Origin: Drosophila miranda
Taxonomy: Eukaryota > Arthropoda > Insecta > Diptera > Drosophilidae
Reading direction: 5' to 3'
Assembly (NCBI RefSeq): GCF_003369915.1
Contig: NC_046674.1
Coordinates: 28,523,657-28,587,656, forward strand
DNA length: 64,000 bases
In this document: positions 1 through 15,000 of the stretch, in pieces
Position numbering within the stretch: position 1 is the first letter of the stretch
Layout of the letters: each line of letters opens with the position of its first letter
Program-made: the position numbers and the translations under genes
Notes under the pieces: generated by a model
Told to the model about the DNA's origin: nothing
Databases searched by the model: none
The model's input: the letters and a program-made list of their open reading frames with translations, nothing else

Positions 1-3000
1 AAGCTAACCTTCCTCAAAGACTACTCCTTCGAGCAGAAGAACATCCACTTCGACATGATGTCCCTGACGCCCAGTCCGACAGGTGAGTCAATGATCCATG
101 GGGATTCGTTATACCCCGCTCTTCCCTCGCGGGGTTATTGTTAATCCCGGGGAACTGGGAAAATTTGTTTATTGGATGCCCCCTAGCCCCCTTGCTGACC
201 CCCGCTGGTCACGACACCTGGCCGGCGGTCGTGTTTTATTTGCGTGCGGGGTTTTTAATGGCCGTTAATTTTGAGCTACTTAAGCGCTTAATACCCGCAC
301 CTTCGCCTTGACTCATTCCCACAGCTCCTTCTCTCCAACAGCCTGCCAGTCCTGCCTGCCACACAGTGGTAAAGCGAATAAAATTGCGAAAAAAAAGAAA
401 TGAAAGGAATGGAAAGGAAAGGAAAGGAAAGATGTGAAAGTGCGCGAAGGATGCCAGCGACATAAATAAATGTCCAGGCCAGACTTCAATTAAAACTTGC
501 CAGGGTTGCCGGGGTCCGTTGCTGCTGCTGCTCACAACAGAGTTGTCAAGGGCCACAAAGGGCGGGCAGGACTGGCAGAAAAAATTTAAATGGAAATGTT
601 TTAAATGCGGGAGGAATGACCGGACTAAGGGGATGGGGGGTTGCATAACTAAATGTCCAGGCCAGAGCCGCTGGCCAGAGTTGCCAGGGCACGTTCCCAC
701 TATGTGAGCAGAACAGGACCTCCGCTCTTTGCGATTCATTTAATTTTACCCAATTTCACGTTTAAAAGCGTTCAGTTCGAATAAATGAAATGTCCAATTA
801 TCAGGGTTGCCAGTGCCGCTGCTAAATTTGGAAAAAGGATTACCCATCGATGCTCGATGCCCGATGCCCGATTCAGTGAAGCAAACGAACCCCACTCTCG
901 ACTACTCTCTCCATTTGATTGCATCAACTTCGAATTCCGAATTCTGTTTTCCAAGTGCAAAATTGCATTTCAAAAGCCACGCCCACGGCGGCACTGCCAG
1001 GGCTGCCCCCCTCAGTTTCGAGTGTGATTCCTGCATTGGGCAACAAATTGCATTCTCCACATGCAACTGCCACTCGGCGCTCTTCTCGATCCCGTTCCCC
1101 CCACTCATTCGCAATGTGCCACAAAAATATGCAGAGTTATAAAGTGTGGGGGGGGAGGGAGCCGGGGAAACTTAACGTTTCCAAGAGGAAAGCCAGCCAA
1201 AGGGGCTGCCAAGGAGGGGGAGAAGGGGGCACTGGAAAATGCCTGGCAAGCGGCAGAGCGAAGACTGATTGCTCCCGGGTCAGTCATGTGCATGTTGCTC
1301 GTGTCTGTGGCACAGAGCGCTGCCAGGAGGAGGAGGAGGAGGATACCACCCAGCATATTGAAATTTTATGTTGCATTTCCACAATTTTGTTGGATAAATT
1401 GATAAAGCAAACAACACAGACCCACACACACACACACAGAGAGACAGGGAGACAGGGAGGGCGTCAAGAGGGGGAGCGCTGGAAAGGAGAGCAAACAAAA
1501 ACCCCAACGAATTTTCAATGCTGTTTTAATGTTTATTATGGGGGCCAGGACCTTCGAGCATGTGTGTCTGTTATTCTGCATCTGCATGTGTATGTGCATG
1601 CGAATCTATGCCTGTAGCTCTGTGTGTACGCAAATTACAACACATAACAAACAAAGTCTGTCTGCTGATTGCCCCATCCACACAGCCGCTGCCAGTGCCA
1701 GTGCCTCTGCCACTGCCACTGCCACCCATCCGAGTGTGTTAGTCTATTGGGAATTTATAATGGATTTCTATAGCTCTCACACAAAAATAGACACTGACGG
1801 GAGAGGAATGCGAGGGGGAAACGAGGGGAGCAGTCATGTTCGCTCGATTGTTATTTCTCACAAAACGTCGAACAATAAGCGCGTAGAGTGGATGTTTGCC
1901 ATGATTTGTGCCTCCTACGTCGTCTCCTACGAGTACGTATGTCCCCACAGCCACCCATCCCTCCCATAACATTCTATCACCACCCAAAACCCCCATCCCC
2001 CATCCCCTCTCCCCGACCCCGTCCCTGTCCCTGTCCCTGTCTTTAGGTGGAAAACTTTTGCCATACTTGAATGCTGCCGCTTGATTGCTTGCATCTCTTC
2101 GAACGGCTCCTCCATGGCAACCAAATCAAGGGCCGCCTTGCCCTTGCCCAGCCCTTGCTCAGCCCTTGCCCAGCCCTCGCCTCCCTACCACTGAACAGAA
2201 CCAGTCCAATTCAATCCAATCCAACCAACCAATCACCCACCTATTCAACCAATCGACCCATCGATATCCTGACCAAAGTTTTGTGGCTCGTCTCTGCCCG
2301 CAAATTTTATAATAATCGTATGGAAATTGAATTCGATTCTATGCCCCATTCTGTTCTGTCCGTCGCTGAAGTTGTCATTCTACTTGTTCGACGCGTTCCT
2401 CATTGTCATCGAGGAGAGCTCGAGATGGGATCTCTGGCCAAGAGAAGAAGGAGGAGATAGAGGAGTGGAGTGGGTTGGATTGCTATGGGTGTGTCCCAAG
2501 CAGCAGCTTCCTTCGTTTGGAGACGTATTCTTGCCCCTGAAGTTGATGATTTTGTGTCAAAGTAATTTCATATGAAATTGTATTACTTTAACCTCCAGAC
2601 ACAACAAACGATTACCGACGATGAGAAGGAGTATAGAGAGTATATATATATGTATGTGTGGCAGCCTTTGCTAGTGCCAACCATAAACTTTGATGGCCTG
2701 ATTATCGAGTTTGGCTCATTTGCGGCGATGGAAAACGGCCAACAACAAAAACAACAACAAGGAGACCAAGAGTGGGAGGAGACCAGGGAACCAGCCCCAG
2801 ATTACGGACAATTGCTTTACAGGGCCAAGAGCCCCAGTAGCGAACGAGTTGAAGATGGGTCCATCGGGACTTTTCCCCGACTGATGGGATGAGTCCCGGC
2901 TGCCGCTAAGAGGCTGAGGAGCTAAGAGCTGAATGAATGAATGTTCTAGAACTTTAGAAAATTGTATTTTACATGGATTTACAAATTCGGACTGACAATT

Positions 3001-6000
3001 TTGAAGGTTTCTTCTCTTTTTGACTTTCTCCAAGCCTTTGGAGACCATTCGCAGGATATATGGGAATTTCATTCTGGCGTTACGTTGAAAAAACTTGTAT
3101 CAAGAATCTCTTTCTTTAGGATACAATAATAAGGGACTATAAAAATATTAAAAAAAACGTATGTTAATACTTTAATTTAATAGGTTTTCAGAGCAAAGTT
3201 CATGAAATTATATGCCAATTGCTTTAATAAAAAATAATATGGTGGGCATTTTGACCGAATCTGTATGTTATCCGTTATATGTATCTATCTTCATGATTTA
3301 TGATTAGTGAATGAGGAGATCTGAAAGTTATGAGGTCCTCCTTTACGGCTCAAATGTGGGAAAAGTTTCGCGTAATCGCAAAAACATTTTTATTTGAAAA
3401 CTTTGCCTGTATGAGAATGTAATCCATCTGTAATCCGCAATCCGCAATCCGTAATCCGTAATCCGTAATCCGTAGTCCCCAAACTGTTCTCCTATGTTGT
3501 GGCTGAAGAAGCACAAGTGCCAGGGACGTCGTCTAAGCTCTATTTGGCTTCTCGCTTCACTGTCCACTTAATCTGTCCATCCGACTAATTTGCAATAATT
3601 GTAGAACAATCGGGTGAGACAGGCAGCGAACGCCAGAGCCAAATCACTAATGGGATAATTGGAGCATTTTGGGCACTGGTTGGCTGGTGAGTTTCACCCA
3701 TTGTCTGGGTTTTACTAGACAGACGGCATCGTGTTTCAGCTGTACTTTCGTCCTTTATCCGTATCTGCTCACCCATGTTGGTCCAATGGTCGGATGCGGT
3801 CTTTGTTCGTCTCCGCTTCGTCTCGAGAATTGAATGCATTTTTGGCCAATGCACTCTTCCAGTCACGCCTCCTAATTGCTATTCACATGCATGGGGGCAA
3901 GTAAATTTTTTGATTTGATTGAACAGTTCAAGGATTTGATACTTTAATTGTTGCTGCTTATGGCTATGATTATTTGTCTCTGATCCCCAGAAAGTGTTTT
4001 TGAAAGTGAGTCTTAAAGCGACGCATAAAGTGCGCCTTGAATTGAGCCAGAGTAAGCAGCTAGAGAACTTTTTCTGGGACAGGCAACGAGGCGTATGAGT
4101 AATATCATCGCAGCCGTTTTCGGCATGACACTTAATGGCATTTTGTATTCTCAATGAATGGAATGATTGAATGATCCAACTAAGTCCTTGCGATCCATGT
4201 CATCGCTCCCCTTTCTCGAGGCTGGTGGGATTGGTTTCACTTTGTCAAATGACATTTTAAGTTGGCGGAAATTCCACCCTACCCCGAATCAAACTGAACG
4301 GAACGGAACAGAACAGACAGAACACAACATACTTGGTATCATATATCACTCTTTTGTCCCCGACAACAGTCCGGCAACTGCGGACTATCCCGTAAGTCAT
4401 TTTTCTTGTCATCCTCGAGAGCGGAACTGCTCTCTTTTCAAGAGGGAGGAAGCAGTGGTTGAGTGGTAGAAGTATTGCTCCTGCCCCTCACCTGCCCGTT
4501 ATTATTAGCCATTGTACCCGCGATTACCTTCCGGCAGGACTGCATCGGGCCATCGACATGGCCGTCAAGGCTGTTAACCTTGTTTACATCTTGTCTACAC
4601 TTGCTGCCACCTAGCACCTCTGGTCTGTCCACCTCCAGTCCAGCGTCCATCGTCTATCGGGTAGGAGAGCCTCAATAGCCAGAGGGGGATCTACAGGCAG
4701 GCCATGGCCACGGCCACCCATTAATAAGCTGTTGAAGCATGTTCCTGTCGCTAAGTGAGGGCGATTTCCACACCTGCCAGGTGCCTTGTGCCCTGGGTGC
4801 CTGACAGGATGCCTGCCGCCATCTGACCCTCTGCTTTCTTCCCCCTTTGCCGGACACTTCTAATGCCATTAAAATGCATCCCTGATAAAAAGGTCCTCAT
4901 CCTAGAGTGAGTTCTCGAGCGAATGAATATGGAAGTGGATGGATTTCTATGAGTGTTCATCTCCACTATCAAGACGAGGAGACCCTTGAATTGTCAAAGC
5001 GGCGGAGGGGCCATTGCACAGCCCCAAGGGATTGACTTGTCAGGCTCCGGGACCCCTGGCCCTATTTATTGGCAACGTGCAAATATTCGGCCACAGCTGC
5101 GTTGGCCGTAAATTGATTCTAGGATCCATCCTCTCTACACAGGACTCTCCTCCCTTCTCCTAGGAGCCTCCGCGACATGCGTATGCGGTGAGTGCCAAGG
5201 GCAATCCATTCACATTGTGTCCTGTTCTGGCAGGCAGTCCCATCTCCAGTCCCCATACCCCGCAGAGGACCCAAACAAGCCCCAAACAAATGGTCAGCAT
5301 TGGGTGGGGCTCTGGAGCGGGGGAAACGAAAACGAATGGCCACAGTGCCTCCGGCCAAGGCGAACCGAGACTGGACCCGGGACCAAGCGAAGTCAAGCAG
5401 GACAATGGGAGGTGGTGGGGCCCCAGTCCAACTAATTGGCGCCCCAAAGATGAAGGAGCAGACGGAGCCGAGAAGAGAAACCCCAGTCACTGGCAGGTCA
5501 ACACTGACCCTCGGGCCTAGTCGCACCCTACTTCTTCTTCTGCTCCTTCTTCTTATGCTCCACCTCCTTCTTGCAGGACGCCTCTGAACTTGGACTGCTT
5601 TTGGTTCTCCTCCGCGCGCACACACAAAGACCAACTGGAACAGAGGCTGGCCCCGGGCTGAGCACTGCGGTTGATCTGCCGGACAGACGCTGGGTATGGG
5701 GATGGAGATGGGGATGGGACAAGAAGCACAGGATTGTCCCTCCTTGGGCGACCGGCCTCTTGTGTATAGGTGTATGTGGGTAAAAGTGTGTGTGGGTAAG
5801 AGTGCGTGTGGGTGTGGGTGTGGCTGTGGGTTCGGTTTCGGGTTACGAGCCATGAACTGCGCTTAAGTCTGTTGACATCGCATACATGGCCAGTGCAGGC
5901 CAGGCCGGGCCGGGCCGGGCCAGGCCTTGCGGTGACGGTGCTGACAGCCAGCAGGGTTGACGGTGGCTCTATCTGCTCTGGTGACTCTCGAGGAGCTGTA

Positions 6001-9000
6001 CAGGATTGCGGGCACAGACAGGACACACTAAACTGCTTGATTATACACGCTCAAATGCTAATGATGAAAATGGAAGCCCCTTCCTCAAGCGGAACCAAAC
6101 TGAATCGAACTGAAACCACGACTAATGGCCCCCTCTGGCCAAGTGGTTGCGGTTGCGGCTCCCTCAGAAGCGGCTGTTCTGTGCTTTGTTGTGGTGCGAT
6201 GCGGTGCGGTGCGGTGCGGTGCGGTGCGGTGCGGTGCTGAGGTACCAACACTGCTTTCATGGAACGTTTGGGGGCATGTCCTGGGGGATCCTCCTCAAGG
6301 CTCTCAGGTTATCTCGGGCTCGAGTCGCACGCTTTTCACTCTCTCTGTAACCCGAGGAAGTAAGATGAGGCGAAGTGGGACTGGGACTAGGACTGGAACT
6401 ACTTTTCCGCATCACTTTGCACCAAAAAGTTGTTGCCCCAGCCACGCCCCAGCCGAAGACTCCCCTGCCAAAAGACAGCCTTGTCAGCAGCTGCAGTAGT
6501 AACTTGACAGGACTGCTGTGACGCGCTTGAATCCAGGACCTAGGAGCCAGCGGTCCACTGCTCGAATGAATCAGTTTTAATTTGATGCTAACAACAACAG
6601 CGGAATTTTGACAACGCCAGAAAGGAGGGGAAAGGAACGCTCCAGTCTGTTGCAGGGAACAGCAAACGCCAGCAAAGACGGAAAGCCATAAGGATAGGAA
6701 GGCATCCGGCATCTGGCATCGGCATCTTCTCCTATCTCCTATCTGGGGCGTTGGGGCAGAAGTATCTCGGCTAAGTCGTGACTCAGCATAGTTCCCGTAT
6801 ACCTAAGTGCATGCCACACACATGTCTGCCACGTCTCCACAGAGGAACCCTGTGCACTGCCTGCCTGCCTGGCTGTCTGTGTGCCTGACTGTTAAATATT
6901 TCACGTGTAAAACTCATCTGACAAGAGCGCCATGAAAAGCGAAAAATCATCTGGCAACACTTTGATATTCGATAAGATGTTTTTCGAGGGGACTTCCCGC
7001 TGTCGTCGTTTCCTTATCGTTGTCTCCTCCTTTGCTCCTTGGCCTCCTCTCATTTGCACCCTCCCGCTGTCCACAGACACAGGAGAATGCTCTGTCTTCT
7101 TTCATTTACCCTCCTCCTGTCCATCTTTCTCCTCTTTCGCTCTACTTCTCTCTCTCTCTCTCTCTGTTGTCATTGCCGTCATGCGGATTTTTGGCGCTCT
7201 TTATGCGTGTTTGTGTGAGTGTGTGTGTGTGTGTATGCTAGTGTAAGGATGCATGGGTGTATGGGTGCTTCTGTGGGTGGCATGGGTGCCAACTCGTGTG
7301 ACGTCAAGTTATAAAATATGCGCCAAGTTCCCTGTCAACCAGCCATCCACCCAGCCAGCAGCCACAAGTTTAGTTTTGTTCTGTTGCTGTTTCTGTTGCT
7401 GTTGTTTTTCCATATATTACATGGTATTTCTTTTTATTGGCATGCCACGCCCATGTCAGCTCTGTGTGTGTGTGTGATGTGTGTCCTTTGCGTTGGTGAA
7501 GCACACAAAGCTCAGCTCAGAGGCAGGAATTCATAATGCACGAAAGTTGGGAAGGGAATTTCGGTGCAGGCAAATTTCGCAGCATAGAAATTTCGAAAAA
7601 GTGAATATTAGAAAGAATTTCGGCCAACTGGGACGAGGAATACGAAGAGGAACACGTAGTGGGTCTGAAAAAACATATTTGGTATTTTCATAAATGTTTT
7701 CATCGGGGGACCGAAAGAATGATGCACTTGGAATTGCAGCACAGCAGAAAAGGAAAATCTAACCATATCCACCAACCTTTTTTGAATTTTATGTTTTAAG
7801 GATGTTCTTCGTTATTCTGGTGCAAATTGTTATTATTCATTTGTATTAATTATTATTCATTTGAATTATTTATGAGAAAGCAAATGGGAAACTGAAAGAT
7901 AATGATGCTTTGATGGTTTTCTTAGTTTTATTGTTCAAAAATAAAACTCAAAGTTGAAAAATTCAAAAAATCATAGGACGTTGAGAAAAAATTAAAGAAA
8001 AATTAAAATTCATTTTAATTTATCAATTAATCAATTTTATTTCAATGTTCCGAACAGACTTAATTTTATGTGTATGGTGTACGGTGTAGAGTGTAGTATG
8101 GGGTACAAAGGGGTACAACGGGGAAGCAGTAAATCTACCAACTCTTTCATGTCTACTCACCCTCTGGAGCCTGCTTAGCCAACCGGAATTATCATTGCAA
8201 TGTTTAATTGTGTGCACGAGATGTAAAACTCGTTCGGAGCGATAGCATGAGGCGCACTGGCAACTGGCTTAGCAGGCCAGGCAATCTTTTGGCATCGATG
8301 GCGATGCGGGTACTGCTGCCACTCCTACTCCCACTCCTAGCACTTAGCTCCCTAATCCCCGTGCTGTCCCAGTTACAGTCACAGGCGCGCACCGCCCCCT
8401 GTTCCCATTGATCCGGTCCGCCAACCCGCATTAGCAAATCGAATCCGAGCGTATTTTTGCATTATCGAATCCAAGAGCGATGGAGTAGGGAGTAGCAGAG
8501 AGCTATCCGTATCCTAATTGTGCTTTATGCCACTTTGGGCACACTCTGGCACCGCACGTCGTTCCACGCGTACGCGTATGTGACAAGATATGGCCGTGCA
8601 GTGGAGCGGCGGCAGTGGAGGAGCGGGGTCTACAGAGAAGTCGTGTATGCATTAGATACACTTTCGAGGGCACAAAGAGCGCCCCTGAAAGATTTATGAA
8701 GGGGAAAAGCACCAAAGGCAGGCAGGGAGAGAGGTGTCTCCATGCCTGTCGGCGCTATTTCCACTTGCCTGCCTCGAACGTAATGTAAAAAGTTTTCCAA
8801 GAATAAGAAGGCACACAGAGGCAGAAGGGGGACAAGGCACCACACGCACACACACACACAAACACACGAACACACGAGCCAGCCACACACTCCACCGCTT
8901 CACCGCTCCATCTGCTCTGGATCCTCTTTTGCACTCTATCACTTGCATTGTTGGCAACTCGTGATAACTTGCGATAAAAACGAAGGCAATTGAATGATGC

Positions 9001-12000
9001 TTAAATGAAATTAATGGATGTTATAATAAGTTGACAGACTTGCCAGTGCACACACCACCCACAGACACAGCCACACCCACACCCACACCCACACCGCCTG
9101 CCACCACCCTGCCAACGCCTCTGATGCTGTCAGGGACGACGTCAAGCGAGGACGAATGCGAAGAGACTCAAAGCCAAAGCCAAGTCACAGTTGACAGCTG
9201 TCAGCTGACTCCTGCTCTTGGCTGGGCGCTGCCACAACAATAACAACCCCGTGCCTCGCTCTCCCACTGTCCCACTGCTCCACTCCAAGCCCGGGTGCGG
9301 CTGGTGGTTGGGGCGTGCTCCTGCGGCAGTCAAATTGAGGCAGCGCTGTGTCAAAATTCAATTTGCACATTACAAAAAGGAAGCCCGCTCTGGCTGTTGC
9401 TCTGCTTCCCTGCTCCCTCTCTACGGGAAAATCTCCTTTGTGGCAGCGCAATTTTCGACTTCTTGGGACCAACACTTCCGGACAGGAGGAGTCCGTGGGG
9501 TGGATGTGGATGTAGAGGGGTGTTGTGTGTGAGAGGGTGATGGTGATGGAGGACCCACTTCAAAAGGGGACGGTGGACGACCCGCAGTGGCAATTGTGTC
9601 CCTCCCGCCCCTACGCTGTGTTGCGTTGCGTTGCGTTACGTTACGTTACGTTATGGGCGTGACGTTATTGGCTACGTTGTAAGGCGTGGTTAATCTGAAG
9701 AGGGAGCGTGATTCCAGCTCTGAGCGGCAGAGGACAGGGCACAGGGCAGAGCGATTCTTTCTGCCCCAATAAGTATGCTACAAAAACACACAGAAAGAAC
9801 AGACAGAGAGAGGAGCTCCACTTCGGTAATGCAATTACAGGGTGTTTAATGCACGCAATTAAAATCGTAATGGACGGACGGGGACGCACTCAGGATTCAA
9901 AAATGTTCGCATCAAAGTGTAGAAATTAAATTTTCGGAGTCGCTGGCATCAAGCGCAAGACATAATTCTGTTAAGTGAATTTATATTGTCGATTAAATGC
10001 GAACAAAGGTCCGCACAATCCCTCTGCCCTTTACACCCCTCTGTCCCTAACAGCTGGGGGGAACAGTTGCCCAACAAATCAACCATCCATCCATCTATAC
10101 ATCTATCCATCCATCCATCTATCCACCCATCTATCCATCATCCACGACTGCGGTTGGATGTGCGGGCCATGGGCCTATCCATCTAGTCATCCTGCTATGC
10201 CATCTGTGTATCTTTCCATCTATCCATCGTTGCTTCCATACGTATCCATGGGCACAGATATCCATCTGTCCCGTACCCGTACCCGTACTCGGTCCGGTGT
10301 GGAAATGGTAATTGAATGCATGGATGGTGGATACTGCAGAGTCCACTGCTAGCGGGTAGCAGGGTAGAAAATTAGCAGACCGGCAGACCCGCCGGCTCTC
10401 TCCGCCATCTCTGGAATCTGGAATGCAGAGACCAGAAGTAAAGTGATGAAAAAGTTAATTAAACTTTTTGATGAGATTTCACATTCTGCCAAAGCATTGA
10501 CAGACGACTGACAATTTCCCCACCCCCTCTAACCCCCCACGGAGGATGGGGCGCGGTAGGGATTTTAGATGATGTCATCGAAGCCTCTCACGTTCTCAAG
10601 AACTTGGCCAATGTCTTGTCAATTTTGTCGCTCTCATCTTCGAGTGTCTTCTTCCAAAACTTCCAGCCCGGGAAAAACTTCCGAAATTGTCTCTGGTCAT
10701 GGCTAAACAATGAAATCGATACCACACTCCCCACTCCCCCCGTGGCCCTGATTCTTGTTTCGCAATCTTTTCAATTGAGATTGCATGTGAATTAATTACC
10801 ACGTGGCGGGCGGCTGTGGTGTGGTGTGGCATCTCCCCAGAAGAAACTCTCAAAAATGACAGGCGAAACGAGGCCGCTGACAACCCTGACGGTACATGCC
10901 ACCTGCCTACATGCCACCGCCACAACACCTTTAAGTAGGTCAATTAGCGAGGTAGCTGCCTCTCTGTGGCTGCGGCCTTTCATGGGTGCAGACTGAAAAG
11001 AATCCACTAACCAATATCAGTCAACAAGCTGCGGCTTTTCTGTTCCACATCTCCCCTTCGAACCCCTCCCCTAACGACACTTGGTAACCCAATAAAACGC
11101 TCTGCCTCGGAGGCCTCCTGCGTCCTGCCTCCTGCCTCCTGCCTTGTGCCTCCGGCTCCTGTGGCTAGTAGGTGGCTAATCTGCAATTAATTGCCACACA
11201 TCTGTACACAAGACACGCACGAACTCCGATTGAGATTGGAATTGGAACGAGCGGCAGTCTCCAGTCTGAAGTGTGATAAAATGCCAAGGGTGGGCGGGAG
11301 GTTGTTTTATGGGTCAGGAATGCAAATGGACCGATGGCTAACCCCACTTTTCCCTCTCGTCTCCTCTACCACACAGCTATTCTGAGCACCCTGTGCAAGG
11401 AATTCCTTCGGGTGAACGTCTCAGCCATCCTGTACATGATGAACAACGAGCAGTTCGGCCACAGCACCGCCTCGGCCCAGTACTTTCTGCAGCTGGCTGG
11501 ATATCTGGGTATACCGGTGATCTCATGGAACGCGGATAATTCGGGCCTGGAGCGCCGGGCCTCGCAGTCGACACTGCAACTCCAGCTGGCACCGAGCATC
11601 GAGCACCAGAGCGCAGCCATGCTGAGCATCCTGGAGCGCTACAAGTGGCATCAGTTCTCAGTGGTCACCTCACAAATAGCCGGCCACGATGACTTTGTAC
11701 AGGCGGTGCGCGAGCGTGTGGCCGAGATGCAGGACCACTTCAAATTCACTATCCTCAATTCGATTGTGGTCACGCGGACCAGTGATCTCATGGAGCTGGT
11801 CAACAGCGAGGCACGCGTGATGCTCCTCTATGCCACACAGACGGAGGCCATCACCATCCTGCGTGCCGCCGAGGAGATGAAGCTCACCGGCGAGAATTAC
11901 GTGTGGGTTGTTAGCCAGTCAGTGATCGAAAAGAAGGATGCCCACTCCCAGTTTCCGGTTGGCATGCTGGGCGTTCACTTTGACACCTCCAGTGCGGCCC

Positions 12001-15000
12001 TAATGAACGAGATCTCCAATGCCATCAAGATCTATAGCTATGGGGTCGAGGCCTATCTCACGGATCCGGCCAATCGGGATCGTCGCCTCACCACACAGTC
12101 CCTGTCCTGTGAGGACGAGGGGCGCGGCCGCTGGGATAATGGCGAAATGTAAGGAATCACAAAATATCTAGCAGTTAGAGCTGTTAAACAATTATTATTT
12201 TAACGTTTTGTACGTACTTTGCACGAGAAAAAAATAAGGCTTAGGCCTCGATGAGTTGGATGAAAATCCATATACTTGAATCCCTCATACTTGAAAATTG
12301 TAATAAAAGCTCAAAATCTTGTTTAAAAATTCATCATACGAAAGGTCACACAATTCTCTTTGCCCCCGATTATTTGTTTTTGATATCGGCACTGCAAATG
12401 GCGACTGAAAATTATAAAAGTACACGAAGTCACCAGCCCGCGGATTGAATTTTTAAAAGATTATTGGGGGCTTATTGCAAATTCTAAGTAGATCTACTCA
12501 TCCCGGTCTACAACCTAATTTTTGTAACGTGCAAACATTTAAATGTTGTGCGGCTATTCAAAGTGGATGATTTTTTCGGTCCCTGCGTTTAACAGCTCTA
12601 GTAGGAATGTCCGTCTGTCAGAATGAATGCTAAAGACACAGGATGTGTGAGAGTTGGAAGGAGTCGCATCCATTAGGTTCCTTATTTCACGGGACTTATC
12701 GCCATATCTTCCATAGCTTCTTTAAGTACTTGCGCAATGTCTCCATTGAGGGGGATCTGAATAAGCCGAACATTGAGTTCACGGCGGATGGGGACTTGAA
12801 GTCTGCCGAGTTGAAGATCATGAATCTGCGGCCCAGTGCCAATAATAAGAATCTCGTTTGGGAGGAGGTAAGTGGCGCTTTCTTCGCATGCTTTGCTCTC
12901 ACTTTTTACTTTCACCTTTTGACTCACTCTCCTTACTTGATCACTTGCTCCACTCCACTCCGATTCCCCAACGCCACCTGATCACCTGATTACCTGATCA
13001 ATTCGATCTTCGATCACCTATTTGCACCGCTTTGTACACATGCTGATCCTGCCATGCCACCTCAACCTCAACCTCCACCTCCACCACTCCACGCTCGACT
13101 CCTCGGCACTCCACTCGGCATGGATATTGGAATTATGGATTATGGAATGGCGCGCAGATTGGAGTGTGGAAGTCGTGGGAGACACAGAAGCTGGACATAC
13201 GCGACATCGCGTGGCCAGGTAACTCGCACGCACCGCCCCAAGGCGTGCCCGAGAAGTTCCATTTAAAGATAACATTCCTCGAAGAGGCACCCTATATCAA
13301 TCTGTCGCCCGCGGATCCAGTGAGTGGCAAGTGCCTGATGGACCGCGGTGTGCTCTGCCGTGTGGCGGCAGACCACGAGATGGCCGCCGATATCGACGTG
13401 GGCCAGGCACACCGCAACGAGTCCTTTTACCAATGCTGCAGCGGCTTCTGCATCGATCTGCTCGAGAAATTTGCGGAAGAGCTGGGCTTCACCTACGAGC
13501 TGGTGCGGGTCGAAGATGGTAAATGGGGTACACTTGAGAATGGAAAATGGAACGGGCTGATCGCCGATCTGGTCAACCGCAAGACGGACATGGTCCTCAC
13601 CTCGCTCATGATCAACACGGAACGTGAGGCGGTTGTTGACTTCAGTGAGCCATTCATGGAGACGGGCATCGCCATTGTGGTGGCCAAGCGGACGGGCATT
13701 ATATCGCCCACGGCCTTCCTTGAGCCCTTCGATACGGCCTCGTGGATGCTGGTAAGTCTCAGATCTCTCTCAATCTCTATCTCCCAGTCACAGTCCGGTA
13801 AGTCGTTTCTTTTTCCTTTTTCCCTTTTCCCTCATACTCTGGCGTCTGTGTGATCAGGTGGGTATCGTGGCCATCCAGGCAGCCACCTTCATGATCTTCC
13901 TGTTCGAGTGGCTCTCGCCCAGCGGCTACGACATGAAGCTCTATCTGCAGAACACCAACGTAACCCCCTACCGCTTCTCCCTGTTCCGCACGTACTGGCT
14001 CGTCTGGGCCGTACTCTTCCAAGCGGCTGTCCATGTGGACTCACCCCGCGGCTTCACCTCTCGCTTCATGACCAACGTGTGGGCCCTCTTCGCTGTGGTC
14101 TTTCTTGCCATATACACTGCCAACCTTGCAGCCTTCATGATAACCAGGTAAGACACTTCGATTCTACGACTCCACTGCTCCTCCAACGATCGAGATCACT
14201 GATCTTTCCCCTGATCTGGCTCTCCAGGGAAGAGTTTCACGAGTTTAGCGGCCTCAACGACAGCCGCCTGGTGCATCCGACCTCGCACAAGCCCTCGTTC
14301 AAGTTCGGCACGATACCCTACAGCCACACGGACTCGACCATCCACAAGTATTTTGGGAATATGCATCTATACATGAAGAAGTGAGTCCCAACTGCCAATC
14401 CTAGATCTCAATCAACTCTCAACTCTTCCGCTTGCTATTAGCTATAATAAAACGAGCGTGGCCGATGGCGTGGCTGCCGTGCTCAATGGCAACCTGGACT
14501 CTTTCATCTATGATGGGACGGTGCTCGACTATCTGGTGGCCCAGGACGAGGACTGCCGCCTGATGACCGTCGGCAGCTGGTATGCCATGACGGGTAAGCA
14601 TCAGGACATCAAGGCGTCAGGCATTCCTTTGTGCATCCCTCTCTCCATCTTGATTTCTATCCCATGTCCGTAGGGTACGGCCTGGCATTTAGCCGCAACT
14701 CCAAGTACGTGCAGATGTTTAACAAGCGGCTGCTCGAGTTCCGGGCAAACGGGGACCTGGAGCGGCTGAGACGCTACTGGATGACGGGCACGTGTAGACC
14801 GGGTAAGCAGGAGCATAAGTCCTCGGATCCGCTGGCCCTGGAGCAGTTCTTGTCCGCTTTCCTGCTTCTGATGGCCGGCATTCTACTGGCCGCGCTGCTC
14901 CTGCTGCTCGAGCATGTCTATTTCAAGTACATACGAACGCGGCTAGCCAAGAAGGATGGGGGCCACTGTTGTGCCCTCATCTCGCTCTCCATGGGCAAGT

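Larger units (their letters stand above)
83..11376 (+). other. Large Nmdar2 intron (11.3 kb)
   Basis: Begins with GTGAGT at 83 and ends with a pyrimidine-rich tract and CACACAG at 11376; both flanking exons agree on phase 1. I see no convincing gene on either strand. The longest open frames (919-1617 on +, 5119-5853 on -) are low-complexity and do not resemble proteins. The stretch holds many microsatellites and short-motif tandem repeats, some listed separately, plus AT-rich stretches such as 7690-8060. Confidence 0.85.

Noticed and set aside
5119-5853. 244-residue open frame on the minus strand in the large Nmdar2 intron
   Set aside because: Proline-, histidine- and arginine-rich low-complexity translation made from TG/GT and GGGGAT repeats; no domain.
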